Shown: one piece after another, positions 1 through 11,602 of the stretch
How positions within the stretch are numbered: the first letter of the stretch is position 1
Layout: each line of letters opens with the position of its first letter
Translations under genes and position numbers: made by a program
The notes under the pieces: generated by a model
What the model was told of the DNA's origin: nothing
Seen by the model: only the letters and a program-made list of their open reading frames with translations
The model's database searches: none
Assembly (NCBI GenBank): GCA_002812745.2
Contig: NCSJ02000349.1
Location: forward strand, 1-42,819
Direction of reading: 5' to 3'
Length of the DNA stretch: 42,819 nt
From: Scytalidium lignicola
Taxonomy: Eukaryota > Ascomycota > Leotiomycetes

Positions 1-2055
1 GCTGGAAAGGGGATTCGGCACCTGCAGGAACAGGAGGAACCCGAGCCCGGCGTGGGTGCCTGAGCGATGGGCTGCAGAGGAGTAGTGGTGCCTGAGATGT
101 CAGGAACACACGACTGGTGCATTATTCTAGAGGAGCAGCAACGAGAAACGCCGTTGTCATCGGTTGCAGCATGGCCATCCACGACACCAAAGAAGAAGGA
201 GGAGGGATGAAAAAACACAATGGATGATGTGCAATTAGTACTGCGAGCTGTGGCTATTTGAGAGCGAGGAAAGGGCGAGAGAGGAAGAAGGGGAAAGAAG
301 AAGAAGAAGAAGAAGAAGAACAAAAAGAGACAGAGAGCGTCAGCGTCAGCCAGAAATACTAATATTAAGAATATGAACGAAGGGTCCGGTCCAGGAACAA
401 ACGAACGATCGGTGGAAGGGCCGGGAAAGAGACAGACGTGACTTCATCTGCTGCCAGGGGTCCTGCACGCCTCAAGAGCATCAGTGCACTAACTAGCAAG
501 CCGGTTCAAGTGGCCCAGCATTGGAAAATCCGCAATGGCTCGTTCGTTCGTGGGTACGGTACGCAAGAGGCTGTCGTGGCTGCTCTAATGAACCCCATGT
601 TCTCTCGCCAGCCATGGAATCTCAACTGTCCAAGCGTAGAAGGGGGGCAAAAGAAAAGAACAAAAGGAAAAAACAGCAGATAATCATCAGGGGGTGTTCA
701 TGCACTGCTGCCAAAAGTGAGGCTCTCGACGTCTCAACCCGGCCGTGTATGACTTATGACGCAGGACAAGAGGAATCGTCTGAGGCGTCCGAGCGTTGGT
801 TGTCAACTGGTCCTGGAATTGTGGAAAAAAGGGGAGCAAGGGGAGTGAGAAGAAGGGTTTCGACGGAACTACCACAGAACAACCCAACAGTCTAACCACA
901 ACCAGCAGAGATCTGACAGCAGCAAAGCTGGCCGCAAAACTCATTAAAACCCAACTGCGTCGTCGTCTTATTGCCATAATCAAACACCTTCTTCATGCCT
1001 TCATGCCAATTGTACGGTGATCCTGATTTTCCCCAATCATCTCGCCTAGATTCCTTCGAAGTCACTTTAAAAGGAGGGTTCCATACAAAAAGAAAAAGCT
1101 TTCATCGCCAACCAAGACAGGAATCCCAGTCCCTGGTCGGTTTTCTCCCCCAATATTTTCCTGGGCATTAACAAGATTAGCAAGATTAAATTGGCAGATC
1201 CAATCCCCGATGTTCAGCCCTGTTCTTGGCCGGAAAGGGGAAAGGGGGCGGAGATACCTCCATTGCGACTCTGTGGTAGGGGACTACGGTAATAAGAGTA
1301 GGGGCGGGGCGCGCATCAAATCTCATTTCTTCTTCTGTCCCAGGTACGCGGAGTTGCCGTGGGACATGTGACCTGTAAATCCTACTGTGTAACCTCCCGT
1401 AATAATAGAAAAGTAGATACGGACGTATTAATAATAATAAAAAGACGGCAGATGGAAGAACCCTTCGCTCTTCTTCTCTTTTTCTTTCTTTGCTTTTTTT
1501 GTTTCTATTCGTATCTTGTTTTTATTAATTATTCCCTGCCGAAAGACGGAATATTGAACGCCTAACTTGAATAAGCCTGGACAATTTCTGGTAAGCACGG
1601 CTAAAGGAATGAAGTTAATAATAAGTTCATGCAATATCCGTAAGGCTGATGAACAACTCTTCATTTATTCTCTCCCGGGGTGCATGCTGCAAGTATTAAA
1701 ATTGTTCATTCTATGCTTGGAATTGATAATCATCCGGGGTCGCCTTAAATTATTTCCCTTCGTTTAACCTACTTGTAATTAATGCTTATTCAAATCTGCA
1801 AAATCCCCCGCTCGCATCTCTGTCCTTAATTCTCCGATTAAACACAGAAGAAGCCCCTTGCCTGCATGCATGCGAGCCCGTACTGTACGGTAGATCACAT
1901 ACGGTACGCTAATTATTCTGAGACAAAATCTTTTCGATCTAAAATACCGGTAATAACCAAAACCTATATCCCGTCTCTTCCAAAACATCTCGAAATGTCA
2001 TTACTATTACAGCATTCCTCATCAAATTATCCCCCCTTATCCTCTCCTATCTTCT
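1..2055. other. gene-poor flank, no supported CDS
   Basis: I see no gene I can support here. The open frames are short, overlap each other on both strands, and match no family I know. The stretch holds a purine-rich tract with an (AAG)n microsatellite near 294-322 and polypyrimidine runs near 1470-1500. The right part is the 3' flank of the minus-strand DUF4203 gene. It may also carry regulatory DNA of a gene left of the window. Confidence 0.5.
294..322. repeat. (AAG)n microsatellite
   Basis: A nearly pure run of AAG units inside a longer purine-only stretch (about 265-335). Confidence 0.9.
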
Positions 2056-5000
2056 TTACATTCCACCCGCCTTATTCGCAGTATCCTGCATCCGCTTTAA
2101 TGCTTCCCTATGCTTATCCAACATATCCCCCCTGCGCATCCGCTCATCAAAAAAGCCATCCTTTTCTTGCTTACGCTTAGCCTCTGCCGCTTTCCTCTGC
2201 TGTTCCATCCATAGCGCGCTTCTCTGCCGCTCAACCAGGTCTTGCGCCTGGGCCGAGCTCCTGAGTCCCTGCTGCACATCCGCCCGCCAGTTCGCTAGTT
2301 GCTGCTCTCGGATCTGCATCGGAGTAAAGCTGGAGCTTCGCTTGGGTTGGTGCGAATCGAACGATGAAGACCACAGTTGTGGGGACATGCCATTGTCGTC
2401 GAAGCTAGGGACGCTGCTGCTCCGCGGCGAGGAATTGAAGGAATTCAGGTCCTGTGTCGAGGAACGTGCTGATAGATTAGGCCCATAGCCTCTTGGTTTG
2501 CGCAGTGCAGCATCCCGCACTCCAAGTAAAGTCGGCACACTCCCGCCAAACGTTGCGAAATGAGGAATGAATCTTGGTGTTTCGGTACCGGTTAAAGAAT
2601 CTGGATTCTCTTCGACCGGCGATTCGACGATAGGCTTATTGACAGGAATACTTCCCGAGACTCTTCGCAAATGCCCCTGCTTGGGAGTTGATCCGGGTCG
2701 AGAAGAGTTCCTACTGAGTGATTGCCGTGAAGGGCTGTGATGAGGACCGCTTTCTTCTGGTAAGTATCCGTCATACGTCGATGGCCGTAATTGCGATAGA
2801 CTCGATTGTCTGAGATGGCTTATCTTAGCTGTCTGGGATAATGAACTCACTGGTCTCAGAGACGGAGCGCTTAATGGTGTCTCTTGGAGTTCTCGAACGT
2901 GGACCGGTGCCGGCATTTCCATGACCTCAGGCTCAGCATGTAGCGGACTTTCTACGAAGTCACCACTATCTACTACATATGGAGTCTCAGCCTCACATAG
3001 ATGTTTGGCCCACTCGTTAGTTCGGTAAGACGTCACTACTTTCGACACCTGTTGCGGTAACCGGTCCTTCGTAAGATAGACTGGATCTCTATCCGTTGTC
3101 GATGCTTGAGAAGGAGCAGGCTCTACCGAATTGTCCAATTCCCTCTGTTCTATATTGAAGTTTGTTGAGGAATGATTTTTTACTTCCTTCGCCTCGATAT
3201 CAAGAGTGTCCATTGCAGATGGCGTCGATGGACCAGAATGCACTTCCATTACTGTAACCTTTGAGATCTCATTCTGACCCTTCCTAACTCCAGCTATAGC
3301 AGAGGATATTTTATCATCCATATTATCATTATCGTTATCATTGCTTTCTTCGTCGCTTAGCTCGTCAATAGTCGCGTCAATAGAGCTCGCTCGATCATCT
3401 TCAACCACTTGCTGAGGCATGAGCTCATCTGAGCTGCCACCTTCCTTGGAAAGTCGCTTCACTGAATTTTGCGAAAACCTCTTCAAGAATTCCGCACCGG
3501 TAGAAAAGCGTTTGGAGAATCTATGCATGGTCCCGGGCTGCTCCTCATCCGCAACAGTGGCTTCCAAGGAGGAGTTATCTCCCTCTTTCTCCGTCTCCTC
3601 TGGAACTTCGAATGGAAGCGGTAATACAGTCGGACCTGGTGATACGACTGTACCGGAAGTGTATTTTGATTGTTCTTGCCACTCCCCACCCCTCGGTTGT
3701 GCATCGCTCTCCGCTCTTAAGGGGTCTCGGGTTGAGAAAAATGTACCCATATTGAAGGTACTCGTCGTCTTTCCGTTCTTGTCTACTTCCGTGTCTTGAT
3801 CTGTAGGTGTACCCTCTTGAGATTTATTATAATCATTTTCTCTCGGGACCATTTCAATTATTTCCTCCACAGATCTTCTGGCAGACGTAGAACTATTCGT
3901 CCAGACTTTTGGAATTTCCATCTCACCGACACCCGAATCTCTGATCGATTTCACAACATCGACCGGTGTCTTTGAATTCTTTTCTGAATACGCTGCCTCC
4001 CATCTTGACCTATCTTGTTCGGCATGTTGTTGGATACGTCTGCCAGCTTCTTCTGCTTCCTGTTGCATTGTCTGTTCCCGTTGTGATCGCTCTATTTCCC
4101 GTCGTTCCCGATGCTCCTTGACAATTTTCCATAGTTTTATCTGTGAGATAATACCGGCAAGAAATATGATAATGATCGCACTGATTTCAACCCGGAGACC
4201 CCTTGTGATAGGATAAGTAGTCACACCCAAGGGGAACAGATTGTCATTGAGTTTCCAAATATACACCCAAAACTCCTTGAGCCCTGCTCTACTGAAGCAG
4301 TCAATTCCCAATACTATTGCTGTACCACCTCCAAATGAAATGAAACCGATTAGTCCATACGGTCTTGTATAGTGAGAGAATGATGTAGCAAATGCAGCTA
4401 CGGTGATGGCTCCAATGAGCGCTCCCTTTCCAGCGCTTGAGGTCAACAAACCCCCTGGCTTGAGAACAAGGAGCCACATGCTGAAACAGAAGCCACCGAG
4501 AATACAACCAAATCCTTCAGTTATCTCTACAAATAGAAGGGACAGGCCACCAACTGCTAAGCCTGTTAAAACTGCAGCAACGACATATGCTCCTTGAACC
4601 GCGTTGCTGACCGGAGGATTCATGATATAGACGATGAGTACTGTCACTCCAAGGCTAGCCAAGAAGGCTGAGGAGAAGAATATGTGTAAAACTCTGCTTT
4701 TTATTCCAGTGAACGTGTATACTGCCCCGGAGATCATCAGGATAACTCCAGCTATTCCTAGTCCGGGAGTAATATGTGGTGTGAGCGGCAGCTTCTCGGG
4801 CGTGAGAGTTGCTATTGACGTCAGTTACCTAGCTCGCTAAAGGATACGAACGTACCATTGTATATGGAAGCGTTATAATAAGTCGTTGGAACTGGTCCAT
4901 TGGTACTTAAGTCTGTCGCATGTGAATGAATAGAAGATGACGTCGAACGTAGAGATGTTGTTAAGGTAGGTATCGAAGTGGGCGTGGCTGAGTCGCTGCC

Positions 5001-5237
5001 AACAGTCGAGCTGTCCGGTATTTTAGAATCAATCTTACTCGAAGCATGATTAGATATCCTTGTATTCAAAGGGGTATTGGAAGATATTGGTGTAGAAGTG
5101 TGTAGAACTTTTGTCGAAGCATCACTAGCATCATCTCGTCTGTAGTTCTGAATGTGATATGGATCCGCAAAAACCAGGTTCATACATAATAGTAGCACAA
5201 TTACTGCCAGAGATATAGACCGTGCCGGATATGTCAT
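2056..5237 (-). CDS. DUF4203 / TMEM198-like multi-pass membrane protein with long disordered tail
   Basis: Two exons: 5237-4856 and 4811-2056, with a 44-nt intron at 4812-4855 (donor GTACGT, acceptor AATAG). The splice joins the frames exactly and gives about 1045 aa. I start at the second Met (5237), which opens a clean signal peptide ending near LVFA-DP; an in-frame Met at 5279 would add 14 residues. A Ser/Thr-rich, probably glycosylated lumenal segment (about residues 25-125) follows. Next come about seven hydrophobic helices (about 150-355, starting near GIAGVILMISGAVYTFTG) typical of the TM7S3/TM198-like DUF4203 fold. A charged coiled coil (KEHRERREIERSQRE) and some 600 residues of Ser/Pro-rich disordered cytosolic tail follow, ending in a basic helical stretch. 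The family is conserved in filamentous fungi. Its biochemical role is not established, and membrane location is inferred from the helices. Confidence 0.88.
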
Positions 5238-5279
5238 CTTAGTTGCGGGCGTATATTTTTGGATATCAATGCCTTTCAA

Positions 5280-6955
5280 AGAAGCAAGAGTAGATTATAT
5301 CTCGAGATGAAATCGAAGAAACAATTGCACTCTGCACTTATGCAGGGCATCCTGACAACGGCCAGTCCGAACCAGCGAAGATTAAACAAAACAGTTGAAA
5401 TAAAAGAAGGCGCAGATATTCAGAGCAGACACGAAATGCGAGGTCATGAGTAAGGCTGCAGACAGCGGGGCTTTCTGGATCAAAGATCCAGGTTGCAGCA
5501 GGTTCGGAACTCACAAACCAACCTCCAGTTTGACAAGTAATACCATAAAATGACATCAGATAATGTGGAGAAGGAATGGTTTGAAATATACTTAATAGAC
5601 CTTGAAATAAAACGGGAAGACTTGTCCATTCTCTAATTAAAGCATCTTTCCTCTAGAAGAACTTGCTTCCGTAAGGTTACGGAAGGTGATGAACAAATGG
5701 CACAGACACCGGGAGTCACTCCACTTGAGGCGCCGCAGTTACCAGCCGGTTCTTGCATATTAATGCGCGGCATAGACAGGGTTGTAAGGTCTCAGCAATA
5801 TTGATAATTTGCTGTAGAGAACCTATAGAGAATGCAGGTTAAAGCCTCTTTGCTGATTTGGCAAATAGCTGGGCAGTGTCAAACTAGGGATATTGCTTTT
5901 CAACAAGCCCCCGTCTCAAGACTCTCAGGAACCAACCACAGAAGGCTGAACCTTCAGCCGCGCCATTGTAAAAAAAAAGGGGGGGTTGGGACAATTTGAT
6001 ATGAGGAAAATCAAGTTTACCTGGCCAAAATAACAGTGAATTGGCAGGCTGCAGCCAATTAAACAAGGAAAATCAACGCAAAAAGAGGTATAGGGCAACA
6101 ATGGTTCCCCAGCTATCCGCCGAATTACTGATGAGACTGCAGGACGGAAGCCGTTGCCGCTGGAGGCTAGCGACTTGACTGGCGACAACGATGGCAAATC
6201 ACCTGTGACGCTCGCTGGATAGAGGAGAGAGGATGAAATTGCTGCAAACTTAGGGACATTGAAGTCGTCTCGGGGTTCGGTATCCGCATTGAAGATGCTG
6301 CGAGATTGAGATTAGGGAGGTCCAAGCAGTAGCTTTTGGCACCGAGCGAAGACAACCTCATACAACTTGCTTGGGTGCTTGGATGTGAAAGATTTTCGCT
6401 AGCTCAAAATCCAAAGCGTCGCTTCTAGAGTTGCTTTTGACAGAGAGCCAGTGAGAGCCAGCGATTTTAGCTTGAATCCGATGCTAGAGCTATGGAGGTT
6501 CGTCACTGTACGAGAATCCTTGTGTGTAATGAACTATAACTTATTCTCTGCATATCGCAATGGTATGGATTAATTAATCCACACTTGCGCAAGCTATGCT
6601 CACCAATGAAAATAAGAGATTAAGGATTAAGGTGTGCAGAGGTAGGGATTCCGGGTACGATACAGTAAGCGCCAGCAGTATATTTGGTTATCAGATATAG
6701 CCTTGCAGTACTCTTGCAAATCTCTGGTTTTATTCCATAGATAATCAACAATTTGTTTCTCAACAGGATCAAACTAGGCCATCAGTAACACAGATACATC
6801 TTCAACGTATACAATGTAAGGAAGGTCCAGCACCATCAGCCTTTGGCATGTTCAATGCATTTCTTTGTTCCTCCTTTTTAAGCTAGGAATCGTATACTAT
6901 CACCACTCGTACTACAAAAGATCCTCGGGAGCGCGTTCTAATCTCTCACAGAGCC
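5280..6955. other. divergent intergenic region
   Basis: Spacer between two divergently transcribed genes (minus gene starting at 5237, plus gene starting at 6956), so both promoters should lie here. The open frames are short and unconvincing. A poly-A/poly-G run (nine A then seven G) sits at about 5970-5986. I see no RNA gene or repeat. Confidence 0.5.
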
Positions 6956-8338
6956 ATGGGCTCTCTCGTATACCTTGTCAGGCAAGAAGGTTGGATATCA
7001 GATGGTATCCTTTCAATTGAAGAAGTACGCTCATGCCATTATAGATGTTGTTTACCGCGGTTATCGCAAAGATTGGTACAACGACGGACTTACCTTGAGT
7101 TTGTTTTCCCGAGTTACTAATGGCATTTTTGAAGGTGTGTATTCTTNAAAAAATTTCTGATAGACGAGAAGGCTGACATCGTAGGTTTTCTCTTTGATGC
7201 TCTAAAATCTAAACTAAGGCTGAAGTGGAAGCAGACATACGATACTGTTTATCCTTTCGGTGACTTCCGCGAGTGCTTTTATGAAACCTTGTGGGTATTC
7301 AACCTCGTCGACGATATACTTTTCTTCTACAAAAAGGATAGCAGCAAGCGCCTTCCCCTCTTTGCCCTCCGTCAGCGCCTAATAACACTTGAAGATTTTG
7401 AGCTGTGCGATCTGCCCAACCCCCCAGAAACCGACATTCAGAAAGCTTTTCCAGCTCCTTACTGGAAGCCAGCACTCAACGTGCCCGCAGTCAGAACAGC
7501 TTTCGTCCATCGACTGCTACAAGATCTTAATTTTCAATGGCGCAGCGTCCTCCGGAATCGATACAACCAACTTACCTTCCGAAAGCTGGCCCGAGCAGTC
7601 CTTCGTATTGCCGTCCTTGACTTCAACGTCGTTGAATACAGTTCGTGGATCCATCGACAAGGAGGCGCTTTGGTTGGTACAACGGACCTGCCAGAATGGG
7701 AACCAATCAATAGTAAAGTCATTCCAGTTGGTAATCTGAGAGTCATTGCTACCCAGGATCCCCAAGAATGCATCGCCCTGATCCGAAAGGAACTTAATGT
7801 GCAACAAACTGCCACCTCTCACGAATCATGTAACCTAGCAAACCGATTGTTGGACCAGACTTACTTAATTATGTCTTTAAGACATATCGGCCTCTACAGA
7901 TATACCGGAACAAACCTGGAATGGACAGAGCCAGAGCCCTTTCTCAATGGACGAGATCCAGTTTCCGATCGAGCGGTTGACCTACTCCTCTCTGCGATTC
8001 CAGCCATAGATCCCAAGACTGCGCTCCACAAACTACCCATTGAAATTCAAGACCGGATCCTGGGGTATATATCATCTGGTCCTGTTGAACCAGCTAAGAT
8101 AGGATGTCTCTTGGGCCTGGGCTCCCCATTTGCGTGGAGAGATGGCCGGATGCTGATAGAGAGTGAGCGTGTCCTAAGGAATCGAACGGATAGATCCCCA
8201 GTAGAATCACAGATATGGTTTGGTGATTATATGAGCGGGATATCTTATAAGGGAAATATTAGAACCATACCAGGACACAAGGAGCCTGGCTCTAATCTCC
8301 TTAGCATCGGATATCCGTCCAAGATCCCCACATCTTGA
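6956..8338 (+). CDS. conserved fungal protein of unknown function, 3 exons
   Basis: Proposed exons 6956-7004, 7045-7134 and 7185-8338 (1293 nt, 430 aa). Intron 2 (7135-7184, 50 nt) has donor GTGTGT, branch GCTGACA and acceptor GTAG, restores the frame, and contains the N at 7147, so the N is harmless. Intron 1 (7005-7044) is only 40 nt and less sure. The alternative is a start at the ATG at 7002, read straight through. The protein starts MGSLVYLVRQEGW. It has a mixed helical middle and a C-terminal part with a degenerate F-box-like phrase (LPIEIQDRIL) followed by KIGCLLGLGSPFAW. I recognise no catalytic motif, membrane segment or signal peptide. It looks like a fungal hypothetical-protein family with an F-box-like helix, but I would not assign a function. 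Confidence 0.72.
7005..7044 (+). other. putative 40-nt intron 1 of the 6956 gene
   Basis: GTATCC...ATTATAG. It joins GAT-G to ATGTTG in frame and removes the only frame conflict between the 6956 ATG and the downstream coding frame. It is at the lower limit of fungal intron length, so RNA data would be needed to confirm it. Confidence 0.5.
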
Positions 8339-8979
8339 AGCCATTCTGAAATACCTTTCAGTATGGAGATCTTAAATGCCCGGGATTGGATGGCATGGCT
8401 TTAGTGCTATTACCGTATACCGGCTTCCATTCATAAGTCCAATCATTGTACTGTGACCACTTCACGAGTTCCTCATAAAACAAACGGTAGGCCTCTCGCT
8501 AATACCTTTCGATTCTTAGACTCACTTGTAAAGAGTATTGAAATGCGATATACTATAGTGCAAACTGTATGGGCATGACGATAGTCGAAGCTATGCCAAT
8601 ATCTTGGAGAAACCTTAATTTGTATTCATATTGACAGATTGAATTTCAGTTCAAGGATCCGTTTTAATGGAGTATCATCACGTGATCCTTTAACCGTAAT
8701 TTACTCCAAACCTCCGTTTTTAGCCTTCACTCAAGTATATTAGTCTTTACATATGGAGTGCTTATGATTGGGTAAACTTTATAATTTCCAATTGTTATAA
8801 TTTCACGTGATCGTTATCATTGGCCCCTAATCAGTTGAATCGCGCGAAACGCGACGCGGCTCTTCATAACCCTCGCCTTGCACCGAGCATAAATACATCA
8901 TCCACGAACGTCACATCTCAAAACCCTGCATATTCACTCTCTAAAACACCTTATCACATACCTATATTTACCAATAAAG
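8339..8979. promoter_or_regulatory. RIM1 upstream region with two TCACGTGA palindromes
   Basis: This is the 3' flank of the preceding gene and the promoter of RIM1. Two perfect 8-bp palindromes TCACGTGA lie at 8678-8685 and 8803-8810, about 300 and 170 bp before the RIM1 start. This is the E-box core bound by Cbf1/bHLH factors in ascomycetes. Function here is inferred from the exact match and the position only. Confidence 0.5.
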
Positions 8980-9619
8980 ATGTCCGCCTCCATCCTCCTT
9001 CGCCGGGCAATTCCTAGAAGTGCTCGCGCTTTCTCGACCTCGACATCAAGATCGAGCTTTGCGAAAATGACTATCGTCGGCCGACTAGCTGATACACCGG
9101 AAGTACAAGCTACTAGCACTGGGCAAGAGATCTTGAAGTATGCGGTTGGTACGAATTCGGGGCCGAAAGATAATCAGAAGACGAGCTGGTTCAGAGTTGT
9201 GAGCTTTCTGCCAGAGGGACCACAAAGGGATTTTATTTCAAACTTAGAGAAGGGGTATGTTGGAATTTTAAATATATTTTCTTTTGGTTCCATTTCAATT
9301 ATATCACCAATTTGAAATATACTTGGTGAAGGAATTGGCGTAAAATGGATGTTGGGGTTGTGCTTGAGAGGCATTGTGATTATAATGCTGGCAGATGACA
9401 GCTGTAAGAGAGCATGTTAATGACGTATTTCCAGGACTTTGATATATGTTGAAGGTGATGCTTCCATGAACACATATCAAGATGCTGAAGGAAAGACCAG
9501 AAGTTCGTTGAACATTGTCCAACGTGAGTTGCTTTCCACTTCTTTCTATCTCTCTTTACTGCCCATGCTTATTGATTGTGATAGAAAAAATCGAGGTCCT
9601 CTCCTCCAAAAGACAATAA
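8980..9619 (+). CDS. RIM1: mitochondrial single-stranded DNA-binding protein
   Basis: Three exons: 8980-9254, 9435-9523 and 9585-9619 (399 nt, 132 aa). The introns are 180 nt (GTATGT...CCAG) and 61 nt (GTGAGT...ATAG), and both keep frame. The N-terminus (MSASILLRRAIPRSARAFSTSTSRSS) is a classic Arg/Ser-rich mitochondrial presequence. An SSB/OB-fold follows: MTIVGRLADTPEV, then an aromatic-containing WFRVVSF strand, then LIYVEGDASMNTYQD, then SLNIVQ, and the typical short end KIEVLSSKRQ. Length and end match yeast Rim1 (about 135 aa). It coats single-stranded mtDNA during replication in the matrix. It is convergent with the glutathione synthetase gene, with 274 nt between the stop codons. The start is fixed by the presequence. 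Confidence 0.93.
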
Positions 9620-9893
9620 ACTCGCTATGAATGTCTTTCGTTATATTCTCTGTGTTATTATGAAGGTTCATGTTTGGTCTGGATTAGCTCTTATGTAAGA
9701 TTTTGTAGGTTGGGAATTCAAATAGCGGGAAGGGAGGTTACCATTGACACCATAGATATCTCAGCTCTATAATGTCAGCTTTAGCACAACGTGATGTATA
9801 TTGCAAGATGTGCTATTGTTATCTAAAGCTAACGTGGCTATCATTGAGCTAGCCTGGTACGCCTGGCAGTCCTCGCATTTTTATAACTTTGAA

Positions 9894-11602
9894 TCACACC
9901 AAGCGAACGCTATCCATACACCCAAATCCTGCTGCTACACCGCCTTCCTCACTCTTATCCCCCTTCGTTCTTAAAAGGTACCCAGCCTCTTCACTATGTA
10001 AAATTTCCTTAGACTTCTGGTCCCAAAGACAAGTTCCATAAATTCCCAGCTCACATATCACACCTCCTTTCTCGATTGCCCCATTCCGGAGAATCAAATT
10101 ACGCACCGGCGGCGGAGTTATAATTTCCATAAGGATATATGATTTCCAATGTGTCTCCGGAAGAGACTTGAGGAATGGAGGTATCGAAGACCGGTAGATG
10201 TTATTCCCTCCACCTTCACGTTGCGGTTTTAAGACATAACCTTTGCATTTTTCTGGATCGAGCGCAATTTTTCTTGCTTCTAGACCTGCTGGAGACTCGT
10301 CAAAAGGATATATATTGGTGAAGGTTTCTTCAAGTTTGCTGCGTTCGGGGTTGCTGCTCGGTATAAAGCGATCAAGAATTGGCACACTGGATGGAGAAAT
10401 TGGGGTAGCAAGTACTTGCTGGACTTTCTTTGCGCCAGCTAACTGCGTCAAAATAGATGGGCATTTGATAGCATGTGATCTCTCTATTTGAAAACGTCCT
10501 CTCCAGTTAGATTCGTCGGGATAGTCTTGAGGCCCATACCCGGCACGGAAATAGACTACAGCGACCTCAAATATCTTAGAGCGGTTGGTTGGAAGATGAT
10601 ATAATAGCTGACACTTTGGTGACTCGCTAATAGAAGTGTGTATTAGAATCTCTGAGAAGGCCAACCGAAAGACAGGTAATCCTGGTTTCTGTTGCTTTAA
10701 CTCGTATTCTAAATGTCTTTGGTCAAATATATTTCGTTCAGGAGACTGAACTACGAATAATATGCAACAGTCTTGGCTTGATGCAGATTTGACGTATGCA
10801 TCAAAAGCAAATCCTAGACCTGCAGCAAGCCCTCTTGTGCTTCTGTTTTCCGGAAGATCTAGGGTTCCGACTGGGACGTAATTTTCTAATAATGAGTAAT
10901 TACTTGCGGATAAGTATCTACCGAGCATCAGAAACTGCAGATCAGTAACCAAAGGTTTAAGAAATATACTTATGCAGGCTTGATGTCTGAGATGATAGTC
11001 CGCCAAAGGAAGATGCGATTGTATTAAACTCCACTTGTTTAATTGTCGGAGTTGTTTTTTCAGCACCTTGATGCACCATATAATCGGATCTAAAAAGACC
11101 TAATGACAAACTTTGAGCGTATCCTTCTTCTTTGACTTTTAAATGAACCTTCCAGAGTTCAGAAATGAACTCGTCAACTTCAATGATACTATATTTTGTA
11201 AGTCTCGGTTCGTTTTTGAAGACACTATTAGAGGACAAGAATAAAACTGAAGGATTCAAAGGATTTTAAATCACGGTCAGACAAATCACAAACTTACTCT
11301 TGAACAACATCAATCAAAAACTCCTCATCTTGTGAAATGGATGCATAGAGTTGGTTGTATGTCTTCTGAATATATCTTGCTTGCTCAAAGCATACTCGAG
11401 GGAAAGGACTCGGAAACAGTGTGACCGGCGCGCTGGTTGCTAATACCCCTTTGGGATCTACTTCATTCGAGACAAATGATGGAGGAGGTCTCACTGCTAG
11501 GCCATGGGCGATTGACCAATCTTTGATAGTCAAAGCTAGCTGATCGGATTCAGCCGCCTTCAAATCTGGAGGATACTCCGCGAGGGAGGTTGGTGTCGCC
11601 AT
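9894..11602 (-). CDS. GSH2: glutathione synthetase (eukaryotic type)
   Basis: Three exons: 11602-11298, 11224-10970 and 10917-9894 (1584 nt, 527 aa). Introns are 73 nt (GTAAGT...TAATAG) and 52 nt (GTATAT...GGTAG). It catalyses ATP-dependent joining of gamma-glutamylcysteine and glycine, the last step of glutathione synthesis, in the cytosol, probably as a homodimer. Signatures in order: FDKxY-like N-terminal helix region (QKTYNQLYASIS); SLGLFRSDYMVH; KQVEFNTIASSFGGLS, the substrate-binding segment; ENRSTRGLAAGLGFAFDAY; an ATP-grasp body with YVLKPQREGGGNNIY, the Gly-rich loop, at about residue 415; SYILMEIITPP; and the C-terminal lid EGGVAAGFGCMDSVRLV. The length is slightly above the usual 470-515 aa. 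It is divergent from the SNF2 gene across 1.3 kb. All key motifs are present, so I judge it functional. Confidence 0.95.

Noticed and set aside
438..1020. Overlapping open frames of 74-124 codons on both strands
   Set aside because: They overlap each other, are low-complexity and basic, have no family match and no intron signals; likely chance frames in GC-normal spacer.
3419..3799. 126-codon plus-strand open frame
   Set aside because: Antisense to the DUF4203 gene's disordered, Ser-rich tail; a shadow of codon bias.
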